The notes beneath the pieces are model-generated. The model saw nothing but the letters and a program-made list of their open reading frames with translations, searched no databases and was not told the origin of the DNA. A stretch of 64,000 nucleotides of DNA from Kondoa malvinella (Eukaryota > Basidiomycota > Agaricostilbomycetes > Agaricostilbales > Kondoaceae), in contig BCIM01000001.1 in the NCBI GenBank assembly GCA_039545315.1, positions 1 through 64,000 of the forward strand. The letters run 5' to 3'. Shown piece after piece: positions 12,231 through 23,072 of the stretch. Within the stretch, counting starts at the first letter, position 1; each line of letters starts with the position of its first letter. The position numbers were made by a program, and so were the translations under genes.

Positions 12231-13784
12231 ATGGAAAGCAAAGTCTGGATATTGAACGACCCTCCAGAGAAAGAGGTCCAAAAGGATACTTTTGCGCTCA
12301 AGACACGAACGCTGCCAGAACTTGAAAATGGCCAAGTGTTGCTCAAGGTCATCTTTCTTAGCAATGACCCTGTAAGGCATGAGCAAGGTTGCATGGCCTT
12401 GACCCTCATCCAGAAGTACACTTAGGCACAGCGTGGATGGATAGACAAGAACATAGACCCTGCAAGGCAAGGACATCAAAAACCCACACTTGCAATGAAT
12501 CTGAATTGGCAACGGCTTCAGGCTCTATGTTCCGCCTGTAAAGAAGGGTGACGTTATGCGAGCAGGGAGTGTTGCTCGCGTAGAGAAGAGCAGGTCTCCT
12601 AATGTCAAAGAGGGCGACCGTAAGTTGTCTTTCAATCTAATCCAAACTCAGTTGAGCGCCGCATGCATGCATAGTCGTCTCGGCTACCTGTGGATGGGCA
12701 GAGTATAGCGTCATGGACGCAAGCCAGGTCAAAGCCATCCAACCCATCCCTGGCGTCAGCCCGTCCGTCTTTGTCGGCGCTTTGGGTGGTAAGTCTACCG
12801 AACCGCATAGTCGGATAAAGCTTACGCAGGCCAATCTTGCTTTCAGGTCCTGGGTATGTCTCTAAGATGCCCTGCTCGAGCACTGTTTTTGTTGAGCTTC
12901 CACAGATTGACAGCCTACTTTGGACTGACCGACGTCTTGCAATTCAAAAGTGGTCAATCCATAGTCATCAGTGGAGCAGCAGGGTCCGTTCTTCGTGATT
13001 GCCAGCATCTACTTGCTCAGTATCGAGACAGTGCGGTGGGCAACATTGTCACGCAATACGCCCGTTATCTCGGCGCATCCAAGATCATCTGCATCGCAGG
13101 CAGCGATGACAAGTGTGCTTGGTTGAAGAAGCTTGGCGCTGACGAAGCCATCAATTATAAACAGTCCGACTTTGAACAGAAGCTGCTCAGCGCTACTGAA
13201 GGCGAGGTGGATTGTTACTTTGACAAGTGAGTCAAACAATGTGACTTGTGGAAGCTCGCTGATTGTGCTCCAGCGTTGGGTATGGATGAACCTGCCCATG
13301 CACTACCCTGTCAGGCTGATCCTCTGGCAGCGGTCCGATTCTCGACCTGATGCTGACCAGAGTGAAAAAACATGGTGTGATCGCCTGTTGCGGCGCCATC
13401 TCCTCATACAACGACCTCAAAAACACCCAGCTGACCAATTGGTTTCAAGTGAGACTGTTATTGTCTATCTCTGCTCTCTGAAGCTGATATCCCAATCAAG
13501 GTCATAGCCAATCGCCTCAACCTGAAAGGCTTTATTGTACTCGATTATCTCCACAAAGCCCCCGAGGCTTTCGGTGCTTTGTCCAAGGCCATCGAGGAAG
13601 GTCACCTGACACTTGAAGATGCTGAAACCGTAGTAGAGTGCTCATTTGAAAAAATCGTCAGTCTTCTTCTGGTATCAGATGTCTGGCTCGCTCAAAACAA
13701 CTCTGCCGATAGCCTGACACTTGGCAACGACTCTTCTCCGGCGCAAACCAGGGCAAGCTCGTCACTCAAATAGCGAAACTGTAA
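12231..13784 (+). CDS. NADP-dependent alkenal/one oxidoreductase, MDR superfamily
   Basis: This is a zinc-independent medium-chain reductase of the prostaglandin reductase and alkenal reductase type, which reduces activated double bonds with NADPH. Visible features are the N-terminal GroES-like part (VLLKVIFLSNDPAQRGW, then LYVPPVKKGDVMRAGSVARV), the entry to the Rossmann domain (SGQSIVISGAAG, AVGNIVTQYARYLGASKI), DKCAWLKKLGADEAINYK, the YFDN-VGG region, HGVIACCGAISSYND, LKGFIVLDYLHKAPEAF and a C-terminus that splices to PDTWQRLFSGANQGKLVTQI. At least seven introns are needed. One is GC-AG (12467-12521), which restores DPARLYVPPV. The gene starts 59 bp from the divergent UPF0390 gene, so its promoter must lie in or overlap that gene. 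Confidence 0.85.
12467..12521 (+). other. GC-AG intron in the MDR reductase gene
   Basis: The donor GCAAGG follows exon codons GCA-AG, and the acceptor is GGCTTCAG. Removal joins DPA-R to LYVPPVKKG, a conserved sequence in this family. Retention would shift the frame. Confidence 0.7.
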
Positions 13785-13987
13785 GGAGATCGGCAGTGTA
13801 CAAGCGATAATCATTGTTCTGTCCATGCCATGTCGCGATGGCTATGAGGGACAAGCTCGCGTATGTCCTGAATGCAACAAAGTGATCACAGAGGCCTGTC
13901 GCCGACAGAATTCCACATGCCCACCGATTGTGACTTGACACAACATAACCACCAATCTCGACTTCAGATTAGGCAAGAAAACGCGTC

Positions 13988-14241
13988 ATGATGGGAGGAA
14001 ATTCAGCAGAAGAGAAAGAGACTCTCAGACAACGCGTGCAGGAACAGAAAGAGGAGTTGTTGCGCGCCCGTGCACTTCTGGAAGAGAAAGAGCAGGCTGT
14101 TAGTCCGGTCATCAGACAAGCGACTTTAACTAACCACACGAGTAGGAGAAGGCCATCATTCAAAAAAGAGAAGAGCTGGAGGCTGCGAGGTCCCAACTGC
14201 GAGAAGAAGCCATCAAGAATGGCACGATACCCGACTTTTAG
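13988..14241 (+). CDS. Small coiled-coil protein, 68 aa
   Basis: I do not recognise the family. Two exons (13988-14098 and 14146-14241) join in phase across a 47-nt GT-AG intron with a TTAACTAAC branch-like site. The product runs MMGGNSAEEKETLRQRVQEQ, is almost wholly charged alpha-helix (Glu, Arg, Lys, Gln rich, with heptad leucines in LLRARALLEEKEQAEK) and ends IKNGTIPDF. The correct splice phase and the helical periodicity argue that it is real. Possible roles include a complex subunit or an assembly factor. Additional upstream exons cannot be excluded. Confidence 0.5.
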
Positions 14242-14778
14242 TTCTCGGTCAGTTCTCAGTGTAAGCAGGATCACGAATGTTGCTGACACGCTAGAGTCAG
14301 TCTGCTTTGACCATCTGTAATCGTTCGGCCAATCTGCAAGAGGAGCAAGGCGGTGCAAAGTAGATACCAAACATGCTCAATACCACGCGACCGCCGGCGG
14401 TTTTAGCAAATGAAGCCCTACGCACAATACTGTGACAAAGACGGTAGCATCGCGTCCTTTCTGCAGAAGTAGAGATGCCCCTGTTCCAAATGGAAAGCTG
14501 CCTAATGATACTGCCATCCATTGACTGCCGTAAAAACGAGAAGAACCAATGCTACGAGCAGCTGACGCTTTGCACGTAGAGGTCAAGGCAATTTGCAATC
14601 GAATGTTGAACGGCAGCAAGGACGCAAAAGCAGGCCATTCGGCCAGCAGCGCAGTCGTACATCAAGTCATGTCAGCTGAGACAGCAGGTGCAGGTCTGTC
14701 GGCATACGGAGCTGACAAGACGCGAGTCTTGTTCACAGTGGTTGACCAGCTTTCTCGTCCGAGCATCCCACAACCGCA
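14242..14778. other. Convergent intergenic stretch, no gene recognised
   Basis: This stretch lies between the 3' ends of the small coiled-coil gene and JJJ1. Frames on both strands are present but show no conserved features or coherent splicing. Confidence 0.4.
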
Positions 14779-16576
14779 TCACTTTATGCTGGCATGTCCA
14801 CTGGCCTTGACATGCTGGAACAGCTTCGTCCTAGAGGGAAAAGACTTCTTGCAGACATTGCAGGTCTCATTGTTGGTTCCGATAGCGGACGAGGCATTTG
14901 GGTCAGCTTGGGCAGCCTTCTTTGCCCGCTCTTTTGCCCGCCTCTTGTCCTTCTTGCTGATCTGTAGTGGAACATCGACTTCGCCCTGCGCTGGCGGGAT
15001 TCCTTCTGTTTCCGCAATGATACTGGCGTTCTCGATCGGAGCAGCCTCACTGCCTAAGGACTGCTGTCGCCGCCGGCCTTTCTTCTTCTGCGATCGCGAC
15101 GCCTGTGATGTCTGTCCACTAACAAGGATAGGGTCTTTTTGCGCCCATTCCGACTCATCATCCTGTTGATTATCTTGCTTGTGAGGCGATGTTTTTCTGC
15201 GTGGCGTATCATCTTTAGGAGACTGAGAGGACAGGGATGCGCTTTCTTCGGGAGTCGTAGCAGCAGTCTGAATGTCTAGGCCTAATTCAGCATCCTCATC
15301 GAGCATCTGCTTTTTGAGCCTACAGAAGCAATCAGTACAGCGGCCACGTTTCACAGATATTGCTCCTTACTGGGCAAGCAATTTTATATGCTTCTTGCTA
15401 TTTTCGTGATTCGCGTACGCGCCTTGACTTTGAAACTGCTTTTCGCAGGCCGGACACCAGAAGTCGTGCACTTCTTCCTCCTCCTCTTCTTCCGATACCG
15501 ATGACTCCCCCTCGCTCAATCCATATCGACTCGAACGCTCTATCGCTTCACCACCATCTGAATCTTCCACATCGAGTGGCTTGACCTTCTGCCAGTCTTG
15601 TTCCCGGTACTGTCGAGCAGCTGCCTCTCTCTGCCTCGCCGCATCAAGTGCTGCTTGCCGAAGCTCGTAGCGCAGTTTTTCGGCGTCCAGAGCTCGAGCT
15701 TTAAGCGGGTCCGCTGTATTTGAGCTAAGGAAGCGAGGATCGCGCTTTTTCAGAAAAGCTGCAAGACTCTGGCATGACCATGTTATTAGCGAACAGTAGA
15801 TATTATTGCAATGACCGCATGCTCACTCTGACTGTCTCGTTGTATTCCTTGCGAGCGTCTTCTCTGGCTCGCTTATTCTCCTTCTCCATAGCCCGCTTGT
15901 AACGACGATCAGGTGCCTCGGTAGTTCGGTAAACATCAGCAGACGCGAACGCTTTGCGAGTGACAAAGTTGAGCTGGAAGACGGCGTAGAACTGCTTCAC
16001 TTGGCTATCGTACGGAGTGTTTGAATGGCCAAAAGAAGGGAATTCAGGCGCAGCGTGAGTAAAGGTATCTCCAGGATATGGCTTGGCCATGCGTTCATCT
16101 TTGGCAATCAGTGCGAATACTGTGCGATAAACGCTAAAGAAGCCTTCATCGGTATCGGTAAAGCCTTTCCAACCTCTTGTATCAAAGAAGTTTAACAATT
16201 GGCGAGAAGAAATGTTGGGTGCCCGAGTATTGGAAGCAGCAGCAGCAGCTCTGAGGTCAATATCGGGATCATCGCCAGTAGAACCATTCGCCAAATCATC
16301 TTTATGCGAGTCGTACCAAGCTCGCTCTTGTTCATCACTCAGCACCTCATACGCTTGCTGTACCTCTAAGAAACGCTTGCTAGCGGCTTCAGGATCCTGA
16401 GGATTTTTGTCCGGATGTTCTATGAGAGCCCGACGTCGGAACGCTTTCTTAATTTCTTCCGGTGTAGCAGAAGGTTCTATCCCCAAGACGGTATAGAGGT
16501 CCCGTGAAGCATTTGTAGAAGGCGTCGCTGTGCCACTTGCACTCTCTTGCCCTCCTCGAGATGAATTGGCTCCCAT
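14779..16576 (-). CDS. JJJ1: J-protein Jjj1/DNAJC21, 60S ribosome maturation co-chaperone
   Basis: Jjj1 stimulates the cytosolic Hsp70 Ssa and acts with Rei1 to release Arx1 from pre-60S particles. The N-terminal J-domain (residues about 25-95) has [20 protein letters not shown], the catalytic HPD in [10 protein letters not shown] and [17 protein letters not shown]. The Jjj1-specific middle ([35 protein letters not shown]) is followed by a charged helix, an acidic stretch, one C2H2 finger (CPACEKQF...HENSKKH) and a second C-terminal C2H2 finger (CNVCKKSF...HVKASGH) ending ASIK. Two introns (15826-15769 and 15370-15320) join in phase. The ATG at 16576 gives MGANSSRGG, an accepted Gly-Ala start. 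Confidence 0.96.
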
Positions 16577-16865
16577 CCTAAGGATGTTCCTTCGCCAGAC
16601 ACTTCAGTACAAAGAGGATATAGACCTCTGAGTGTCTAATCTTGATGGTCGTATCGTGCAAGCATTACTGCAGCCTGCTTTCAATAGTGTTGTCGCACAG
16701 TGATGACGGTATTGAATCAAGTGCAAACCGCTTGTTTTCTTTTTCAATGCATACTTACATGATACTATGCGAGGACCTCTTACAGAAGCAGGCTGATGCA
16801 AGTACTATACTAATTGTCCACTGAACGACGCTTCCCTTGCACTCTGCTTGAATCGTGATGTGTGG

Positions 16866-18035
16866 TCATGGAGTTGGGCCTTGAAAGGGTAGCGAGCTGG
16901 TTTCAAGATCGTAAGGGTAGGTCCATTGGAAGGTCAGGTCTGGCCTTGATGTGCTGGGTGAATTGGGCTGAGATCCATGTGTTGCCGATCGCGGCCGTTG
17001 CGCGGGTATGTAAGGCGTGTAGCGAGGCCTTAGAGGTAGAGATAAGGCGCGAACATCTGATTCGGGATGCAGGACGGGTAGCTCTTCTGAGGCGGCCGCA
17101 ACATCTGATTGTACCGGACGTGCAGTAGGGTCAGGAGGAGGAAGTTGCGAGACATGATCAGTGTAGGAAGCCTGACGCGCAAACGATGGTGAGAACACAT
17201 GAAAAGACGAGCTTGGGGCAGCTGTAGATCGATACAGTCTTGGCGCAGGCTGATGAGAGGTGCGCGTATCCAAAATTTGGACAGGACGCTCATCTCCGTT
17301 TGTGGTGTCTTCGTCCTGGCGGCGATGTCTGCCGGGAGCATTCCACGAGGCAGAAGAGGCCGAAAGGCGTTCGTTGTTGTGCTTGATTTCCAATAGCGGG
17401 CCCTCGAGCGATGTGCCTCTAATACGCTCTGCCAACGTTTGGGTTGCATAACTGAGTATCGATGTTGAGATCAGGTGCGCAGTGCGTACAGTCGGACTCA
17501 CTTTAAGTTGGCCAGCCGCGCGATAGCCTCAATTTCATTCACCGCTCTAGCATACCTCATTAGTTCAGCACAAGGGAAGCAAAGGGTTGTACTGACGACA
17601 TCAACACGTGGTAAGTGGCCTGCATCCGCTCCGCCATTGAAGCTGCTATCTCCTCGAGCGTCCTCAAGTGATCTTGCTTCTTGCCACGATACGCTTGCTG
17701 CGCCCTCCTATTCTGTTCTTGCCTTCGACCGCTGTTTGCCGCCGATGCTGCCCGACCGGTTCTCTTCTTTGGCTTGTTCTCTTCGACAGAGCTCACTTTG
17801 GCTGTTTGCATGACATCAGTATGGGATCAGCATAGTCTACTGGACTCGCAGACCTGTCACTTCATCGTGAAGTTCTTGAGGATCCGGACTGTGAGCAGAG
17901 GGAGAAGCAGAGCCTATTGACACAGAAGCCGTGGGTGACAGATTTGGCGACGGACGATCAGAATCTACCTGCGAGCTGATGGATCAGTAGATCCTCGTCC
18001 TTGTCGTAGACAGCATTTGCAGAGTGCTGCACCAT
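16866..18035 (-). CDS. bZIP transcription factor
   Basis: The basic region reads GRRQEQNRRAQQAYRGKKQD, with the invariant N-x7-R signature (N of QNRRAQQAYR to R), followed by a leucine-poor heptad zone (HLRTLEEIAASMAERMQ) that continues after a splice into YARAVNEIEAIARLANLNYA. Upstream exons supply an acidic N-terminus (MVQHSANAVYDKDEDLLIHQ) and a short Ser/Pro linker. The last exon (17501-16866 region) is a long Pro/Ser-rich tail typical of fungal bZIP activators. About five exons; the ATG at 18035 is the first in frame. The Q-A-Y-R core places it near fungal Yap/Pap1-like or Atf-like factors, but I would not assign an orthologue. Confidence 0.8.
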
Positions 18036-18432
18036 GGATGTGTGTTTACAGCACAATCCGAGCAATTGTATTGGTCGCTGAGCCGGAATGACGTGCCCTC
18101 GAGACCATGCTAGGACCGAAGGCGTCGGATCTGCATCGAGCGGGAGATATGAAAAGAAGCAAGGCACAACGCTTGCTTTTCGACAGTTTGGCAGAAACAA
18201 CATGGGGCACCGCATCCGCTCAGCCCAGATAAGGCAACTTGCAAGGCGTGGACCGGCGTGGGTCAGGTCCGCCCTTATCAAGGTTACCAATGCTAACCTC
18301 AGAGTGGGATAGTTGAGAACAAGGCTCTTATGACCACCAGGCGGCGTGAGAATGGAAATGTAAAGGCACTCGTAACTCTTAAATCAAAGACATGAGGTAT
18401 CTCGCTGCAGTAACGACGCAAAGTTCCAAGCT
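18036..18432. other. bZIP gene upstream region
   Basis: This is a 397-bp space between the bZIP start codon and the DUF4112 stop codon. No gene or conserved site was recognised. Confidence 0.4.
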
Positions 18433-19614
18433 TCAAGTAGCTGTTCGAGGTGCTGGCGTTGCTGTGCTGGCGAAGTCTGCTCCTGACGCAGTAATTGGTT
18501 TGGAAGCGGTCTGGCTCTGGCCGGCGGATGTCGCTGGAGGCACAGCCGCATTCGGCGGTTCAGCTTTTCCAGTTTCTGCACAGAGACATCTTGTTCAGCC
18601 TGGTCAAATCGTTAGGATCGGAGGGAAAAGGACGCACGTTGATTGAAGTGCCACCATCGCGAAGGTTGATTGTTTGTCGTCGAAGACTGTGGCACACCAT
18701 TGGCCGCGAGACTGTTGTGCGTATCAGTAGAAGGCGTAGACGAGAAGTACGCCCTCACTTCTTTTGCGCCCTTTCGACCAGAAATGCTTCAAGCATGTGC
18801 GAGTTTCGCGAGTTCGGTTTGTAAATTGCGAGGAACACGTCGCCGGCTATTGGAATAAAGCCCATACCTGGTTGCAAACCGTCAGAGCTGCCGTCTGATC
18901 AAGCAGATCCAGCTGACCAGAGCCGATGAGTTGATCTGAGCGGCGACATGAATATCGATGTAGTCTCGCAATAGCTCGGCGGACTCACTGGTAATCATCT
19001 TACTCTTCAAGAACGGTGGTATTTCTGCTTTAGTTGCGACCGAAATGACGAGCATGTATGAGATCAAGAAGCCCAGAACATCGCCAATAACTTTGCAATA
19101 GAGCGGTCAGCGATCCAAGAGAACGGGTGACAGATCTATGGTGTACCTGGTATCAAAGCAATGAAGAACAGCGTGCCAACCTGCAATTCAGGTAAGCATT
19201 CAGTCACATTCGCAAAGACAGAGTTACAAAGCCTACCTTGAAGCCACACAGGCTGATTCCTTTGTCGAGACGGCGCGCTCTTCTCCTCACTTTGAGTAAG
19301 ATCTTCGCATCTGTACACAACGTTATCAATGGTTTAGGAGACTCTAGCAGGACAAGACAGCTTTACCTCGCTTGCTCAGGCCTGGAGGAACACCACGCTG
19401 CCTTTGTCTCACGCGACCTCGTTCATCTGTATAATCCTGTGAAGGAGAACTTGTTCAGCCAGAATTGCTGTTGTCGCTATGAGCAGCTCTGCTTGCCTCA
19501 TACCGCGGACTAGACGCCTTTGTCAGCGAGCTGCCAAGATACAGACCATAGTGGCGTACTCTGCAGGCTCATAGTGCTTTGCGTTGTCTCCAATGGCAGC
19601 TTCAAGCACGGACC
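18433..19614 (-). CDS. DUF4112-domain membrane protein (5' end not resolved)
   Basis: The spliced reading shows the DUF4112 pattern: VPPGLSKRDAKILLKVRRRA, RRLDKGISLCGFKVGTLFFI, ALIPG, then ISYMLVISVATKAEIPPFLK, and GMGFIPIAGDVFLAIYKPNS followed by RNSHMLEAFLVERAQK. The hydrophobic LFFIALIPG and FIPIAGDVFLAIY segments suggest membrane association. The family's function is not known. The C-terminus is a low-complexity Ala/Pro/Thr tail reached through two more introns, with TGA at 18435-18433. Upstream, an exon at about 19614-19535 encodes VLEAAIGDNAKHYEPAEYAT, matching the family's N-terminal region, but the initiating exon beyond it is not resolved. A 6-nt exon (TCCGCG) may lie between two introns near 19516. 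Confidence 0.8.
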
Positions 19615-20189
19615 CTATAATTCTGGCATTGGACAATTAGGGACTTGTAACTATTGCTTATACGTGCAATACCTGTTGGCAGGCATGACTCTCTGGATGC
19701 AACAAGTAGCTTTGTGTGGTGTTGTCAGGTCAAAAGGAACACATTATTCATTCTTGCTCTCGTACAACAACAATGACGTGACAATTTCATGTCCCGATAG
19801 TCTGCACACCCCAACACATCCCTGTCAAAGTGCTACTACTACGACGAAGCCCATCGTGCTCACATTTGTCTTGTATAAAGACAAGTGAGAAGAATTGCCC
19901 ATGTCTCGCGGCTGTCAGCCGCTTGCTGCTCACTCGGACTCGCACGGCGCACGCTTGGTACAGAAATGTTGTCGTCATTGCCTGCTTGATTATCTGGGAT
20001 GGCATTCTTGGCAAGCCTCCTCGTAAGATTGCATGTCTTCAGCCTCTCGCTCTGTATTAACATTCGTACCGACTCAATGACGTACCTGTAATATATGCCA
20101 CCTCTCAGCCTCTCTGTACGACCTGCTGGTCAAGTAATGCATTATCTCTTCTTTATTTACTATTCACTCCTGCCCTAAATTTTGGCATC
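19615..20189. other. Divergent intergenic region (DUF4112 gene 5' end and GH17 promoter)
   Basis: This region must contain the start of the DUF4112 gene (probably within its first 150 bp) and the upstream region of the GH17 gene. I saw no further gene. Confidence 0.4.
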
Positions 20190-21852
20190 ATGAGATCAGC
20201 TCTGGCAGCCTTTCTCTTTGTACTTATATCCCAACAAGCTGCTGGTCGGCCAACACCACTACTGCCAGGTCATCGGCACCTCATGGCAGATACTCCTGCA
20301 CCCAATTCAGCATTCGAGTTTGAGGCCGCTGCCCAAGCAAACACCTTCTTGCGCAAAAAGCGCGACAAGCGTCCATCATCGACGGAGCAGGACAAAGAAA
20401 CGCCCTCTTTCCTGCCTCCGAAGGAACAACTACAGCCTGTCAATCCCAAATTGCGGCCCAAAAAGACAAAGGCAGAAGCAGAACGACCGCCCACAACAAA
20501 GCCTACTGCTTGCTTTCCTGGTTCTGACTCGTCGGCTTTGAGCATTCCAACTACGGCAGCTACCTTTTCCAGCTTACAAGATTGGTTTTGCCCGCACGAA
20601 GAGGAATACGCTTTTATGGGCTTTAGGTAAGCCCGTGCTTTGGCAGCTGCGTCCAGGTCTGATGACCGGTCTTAGCTACGATGTCAGCGCTTGTCAAGGC
20701 CAAGATACTCTCATGGCAAGTCTCTCTGATTTGTGAATATATGCTTGGTCTGACGCGGAAGTGTAGAATGACTTCAAAAACATGCGATCCACCTATTCAA
20801 GTCGCTATGTCCGCATCTATGGCCATTGCGACCAAGCAGATTACTACGATCAGATTGTCGATGCAGCTGCAGAAGCAAAGATCGGCGTCTATGCTTTGAT
20901 CTGGTTTGGTTTCAATGGTGACGCTGTGTACGAGCCTCGCATGGCAAGCCTTCTGAATGTCATGAAGACCAACCCAAGAGCGCCTTATGTGGTCCGATCC
21001 ATTACTGTTGCAAGTGAAACGCTCTATGATCACGCTGTTTCGGTCGACAAGCTGGCGGGCCTGCTCGGTATATCCCTGTCTGGCCAGCTTGTTTCCCAGA
21101 AGTCTGATCTTACTACTGCAGGCTGGGTCAAGTCCGAGCTTCAAGAATTTGGCACCGAAGTAGCTATTAGCGAAATGCCATGGGGCTATCAAATGAACAA
21201 TGGTGCCAGCCAAGTGGTGGAGCAGCAGGATATGGTAAGTCTGTAGCCTATCCAGCCTTGTCAATCTGCTAACTGCGACGTTTGCTTCCACCTCAGATGC
21301 AGCTGAATGTACTACCATTCTTTGATCAAGCTGCTACTACCGGAAAGAATGCTTGGAGCATCGTCGAGTGGTCTGTAGGCTATGCGCAAGGGGTAGCTCC
21401 CAACAAAGCCATTCGGTGAGATACACTCTCGTGCACCTCGCAATAGCTTGCTCATTTCTGTTCAGTCTTACGCAAACTGGCTGGCCATCCACCGATGCCA
21501 TCTGGAAAGCCAATTCGCCCAATGGAGTGGCATCACTCGAGTCTCAAAAGGAATACTTTGACCTGCTCGACTCGAGATGCGACTATATGAAATCTACAAA
21601 GACGGGATGGTTCGCTCATATCTACGAGGTGAGCCCTTCGTGCGGACATTCATGCTCTGAGCTGATGAACGGTCTTAGGATTATACTTTACCGTAAGCCA
21701 CTGTAGCCCCTGTATCCAGCTGAGCTAAGTTTGTCACAGTGGCTGGGGTATTGTCAAAGGCGGTCAACCTAAGTTTGACTTTCATCCAAGAACGTACGTT
21801 GTCGGCTTTTGTGACTGTTCGGCTGGCTAAAATGTTCCGCAGATCTTGCTGA
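20190..21852 (+). CDS. GH17-family glucanase-like secreted protein, catalytic nucleophile replaced
   Basis: Family GH17 proteins cleave or transglycosylate beta-1,3-glucan in the fungal wall. The ATG at 20190 opens a signal peptide (MRSALAAFLFVLISQQAAG), followed by a Lys/Pro/Thr-rich linker and then the barrel: FSYDVSACQGQDTLMNDF, SRYVRIYGHCDQADYYDQIV, GVYALIWFGFNGD, and SITVASETLYDHAVSVDKLA, in which Glu of V-A-S-E fits the acid/base. Then come EVAISEMPWGYQMNN, VLPFFDQAATTGKNAWSIVE and LTQTGWPSTDAIW. In active members the last motif is (S/T/A)-E-x-G-W-P, with Glu as nucleophile; here it is Gln (CAA). The C-terminal exons end KFDFHPRTSC. Introns include a GC-AG one at 20716-20766. Family membership is secure; activity is doubtful. 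Confidence 0.85.
20716..20766 (+). other. GC-AG intron in the GH17 gene
   Basis: The donor is ATG|GCAAGT and the acceptor is GTGTAG|AAT. Splicing joins CQGQDTLM to NDFKNMRSTY in frame, as expected for the family. Only the second donor base departs from consensus. Confidence 0.75.
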
Positions 21853-21997
21853 GGACTTTCCATTGGGTAATGCGCTGGTCGCATTGGGGGATTGTTTATG
21901 TGGGAGCAACGATTGTGTAGAGACAGGGTGTATGTCGCAATGTCAGATCAGAATGCTTTGGAAACATTGATATTATCAGCTTGATCTTGTCGCACGA

Positions 21998-22903
21998 ATG
22001 AACAATATGGCCAGGAAATCCGCCCCTTTGACAGGCAAAGTAGTGGAAGTGCCGATACCAGGAGCTCATGTAGTGACGGGTAATGAAGTGCCAGAGGTCG
22101 TCGAAGTGCATCAAGGCGAGAGAGTGCAAGTCAACAATGCGTCTTTGAGCGAGTTGAAGCATGCATGCGGTGAGCTCTGTTGTCACTAGTCCGACAGCTC
22201 AGAGAGGCTCACGCAACTTTCGCAGACGATTATATACAAGAAGTGACTTGTCTGACTATGAACGCGAGTCAGTCTTCTAAATGCTCGACGCACAGTACTT
22301 CTCTCGACCTGGCGCTTTCAAGCCGTCTCATAAGCACGAGGATTTGCACCTTGCTGTAGGCTGGACAGCATGTTTGATCGCGGGGGGTATCAGCTTGTAT
22401 GGCTGGTACGTTCCATTCAGCAAGTCGAAACCTTGGATCATGTTGGGCGTCATTGCGTGAGTCAACATCTCTTCTGGATGATAGACACGGTGCTCAATCT
22501 TGATCGTGCGCGCAGCTACGCGATACTCAGCTCGATACTATGGCTGCATCAGAATTATATCGTCAACGATACTGTCTTTCGGGGAAGGCGGAAGACGCTG
22601 TCTGGACGAGTCAGTCCTTCACACTGATGTCCTAGCTCTCACTCTGACCAGGAGCTGGGGCAGATCGAGACTCAAACTCTCGACATTGCGTCAAAGCTGC
22701 TCACGAAACCAGTTGCGGACCCTCCTTTACAGCTTCAACTCAAGTACGCGCACTCAGCAAATGGTGGCAAGAGCGTATTGGGGACAGCAGAAGGCACAGC
22801 GACACTCGGATTCGGCGAAGTGTTTGATGACGAAGGTGTGCTGCACAAGGACAAGCTGCGGGCGATCTTGGCGAGTCTTGAGGCGGACGTGGTGCAAAGT
22901 TGA
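21998..22903 (+). CDS. SPC2: Signal peptidase complex subunit 2 (Spc2/SPC25)
   Basis: Spc2 is a non-catalytic ER membrane subunit that links the signal peptidase complex to the Sec61 translocon. The spliced protein has the family layout: a cytosolic N-terminus (SLSELKHACDDYIQEYFSRP), KHEDLHLAVGWTACLIAGGI leading into the first membrane helix, GWYVPFSKSKPWIMLGVIAY leading into the second, then HQNYIVNDTVFRGRRKTLSG and a C-terminal domain with LQLKYAHSANGGKSVLGTAE, EVFDDEGVLHKDKLRAIL. At least four introns are read through in phase. The start is the ATG at 21998 (MNNMARKSAP); the ATG at 22007 is an alternative. It lies 145 bp downstream of the GH17 gene on the same strand. Confidence 0.92.
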
Positions 22904-23072
22904 TACTATGACTCATTACTCACACCGGAAGAAACTCACGACCGGCCGCAGTAACACCTGGGCACTGTCACAGACAGTCAGCTACGATATGCGAACGAAC
23001 ATGCATCCATGCAGTGGTGTCTGATACAAGCCCATGCAGAAGTCCCTCCGCGTGCCCCAGCTGTGAGTGACT

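Noticed and set aside
14549..15169. Plus-strand open frame of 206 codons opposite JJJ1
   Set aside because: It is the antisense of well-supported JJJ1 exons, with no family similarity or splice logic; treated as a shadow.
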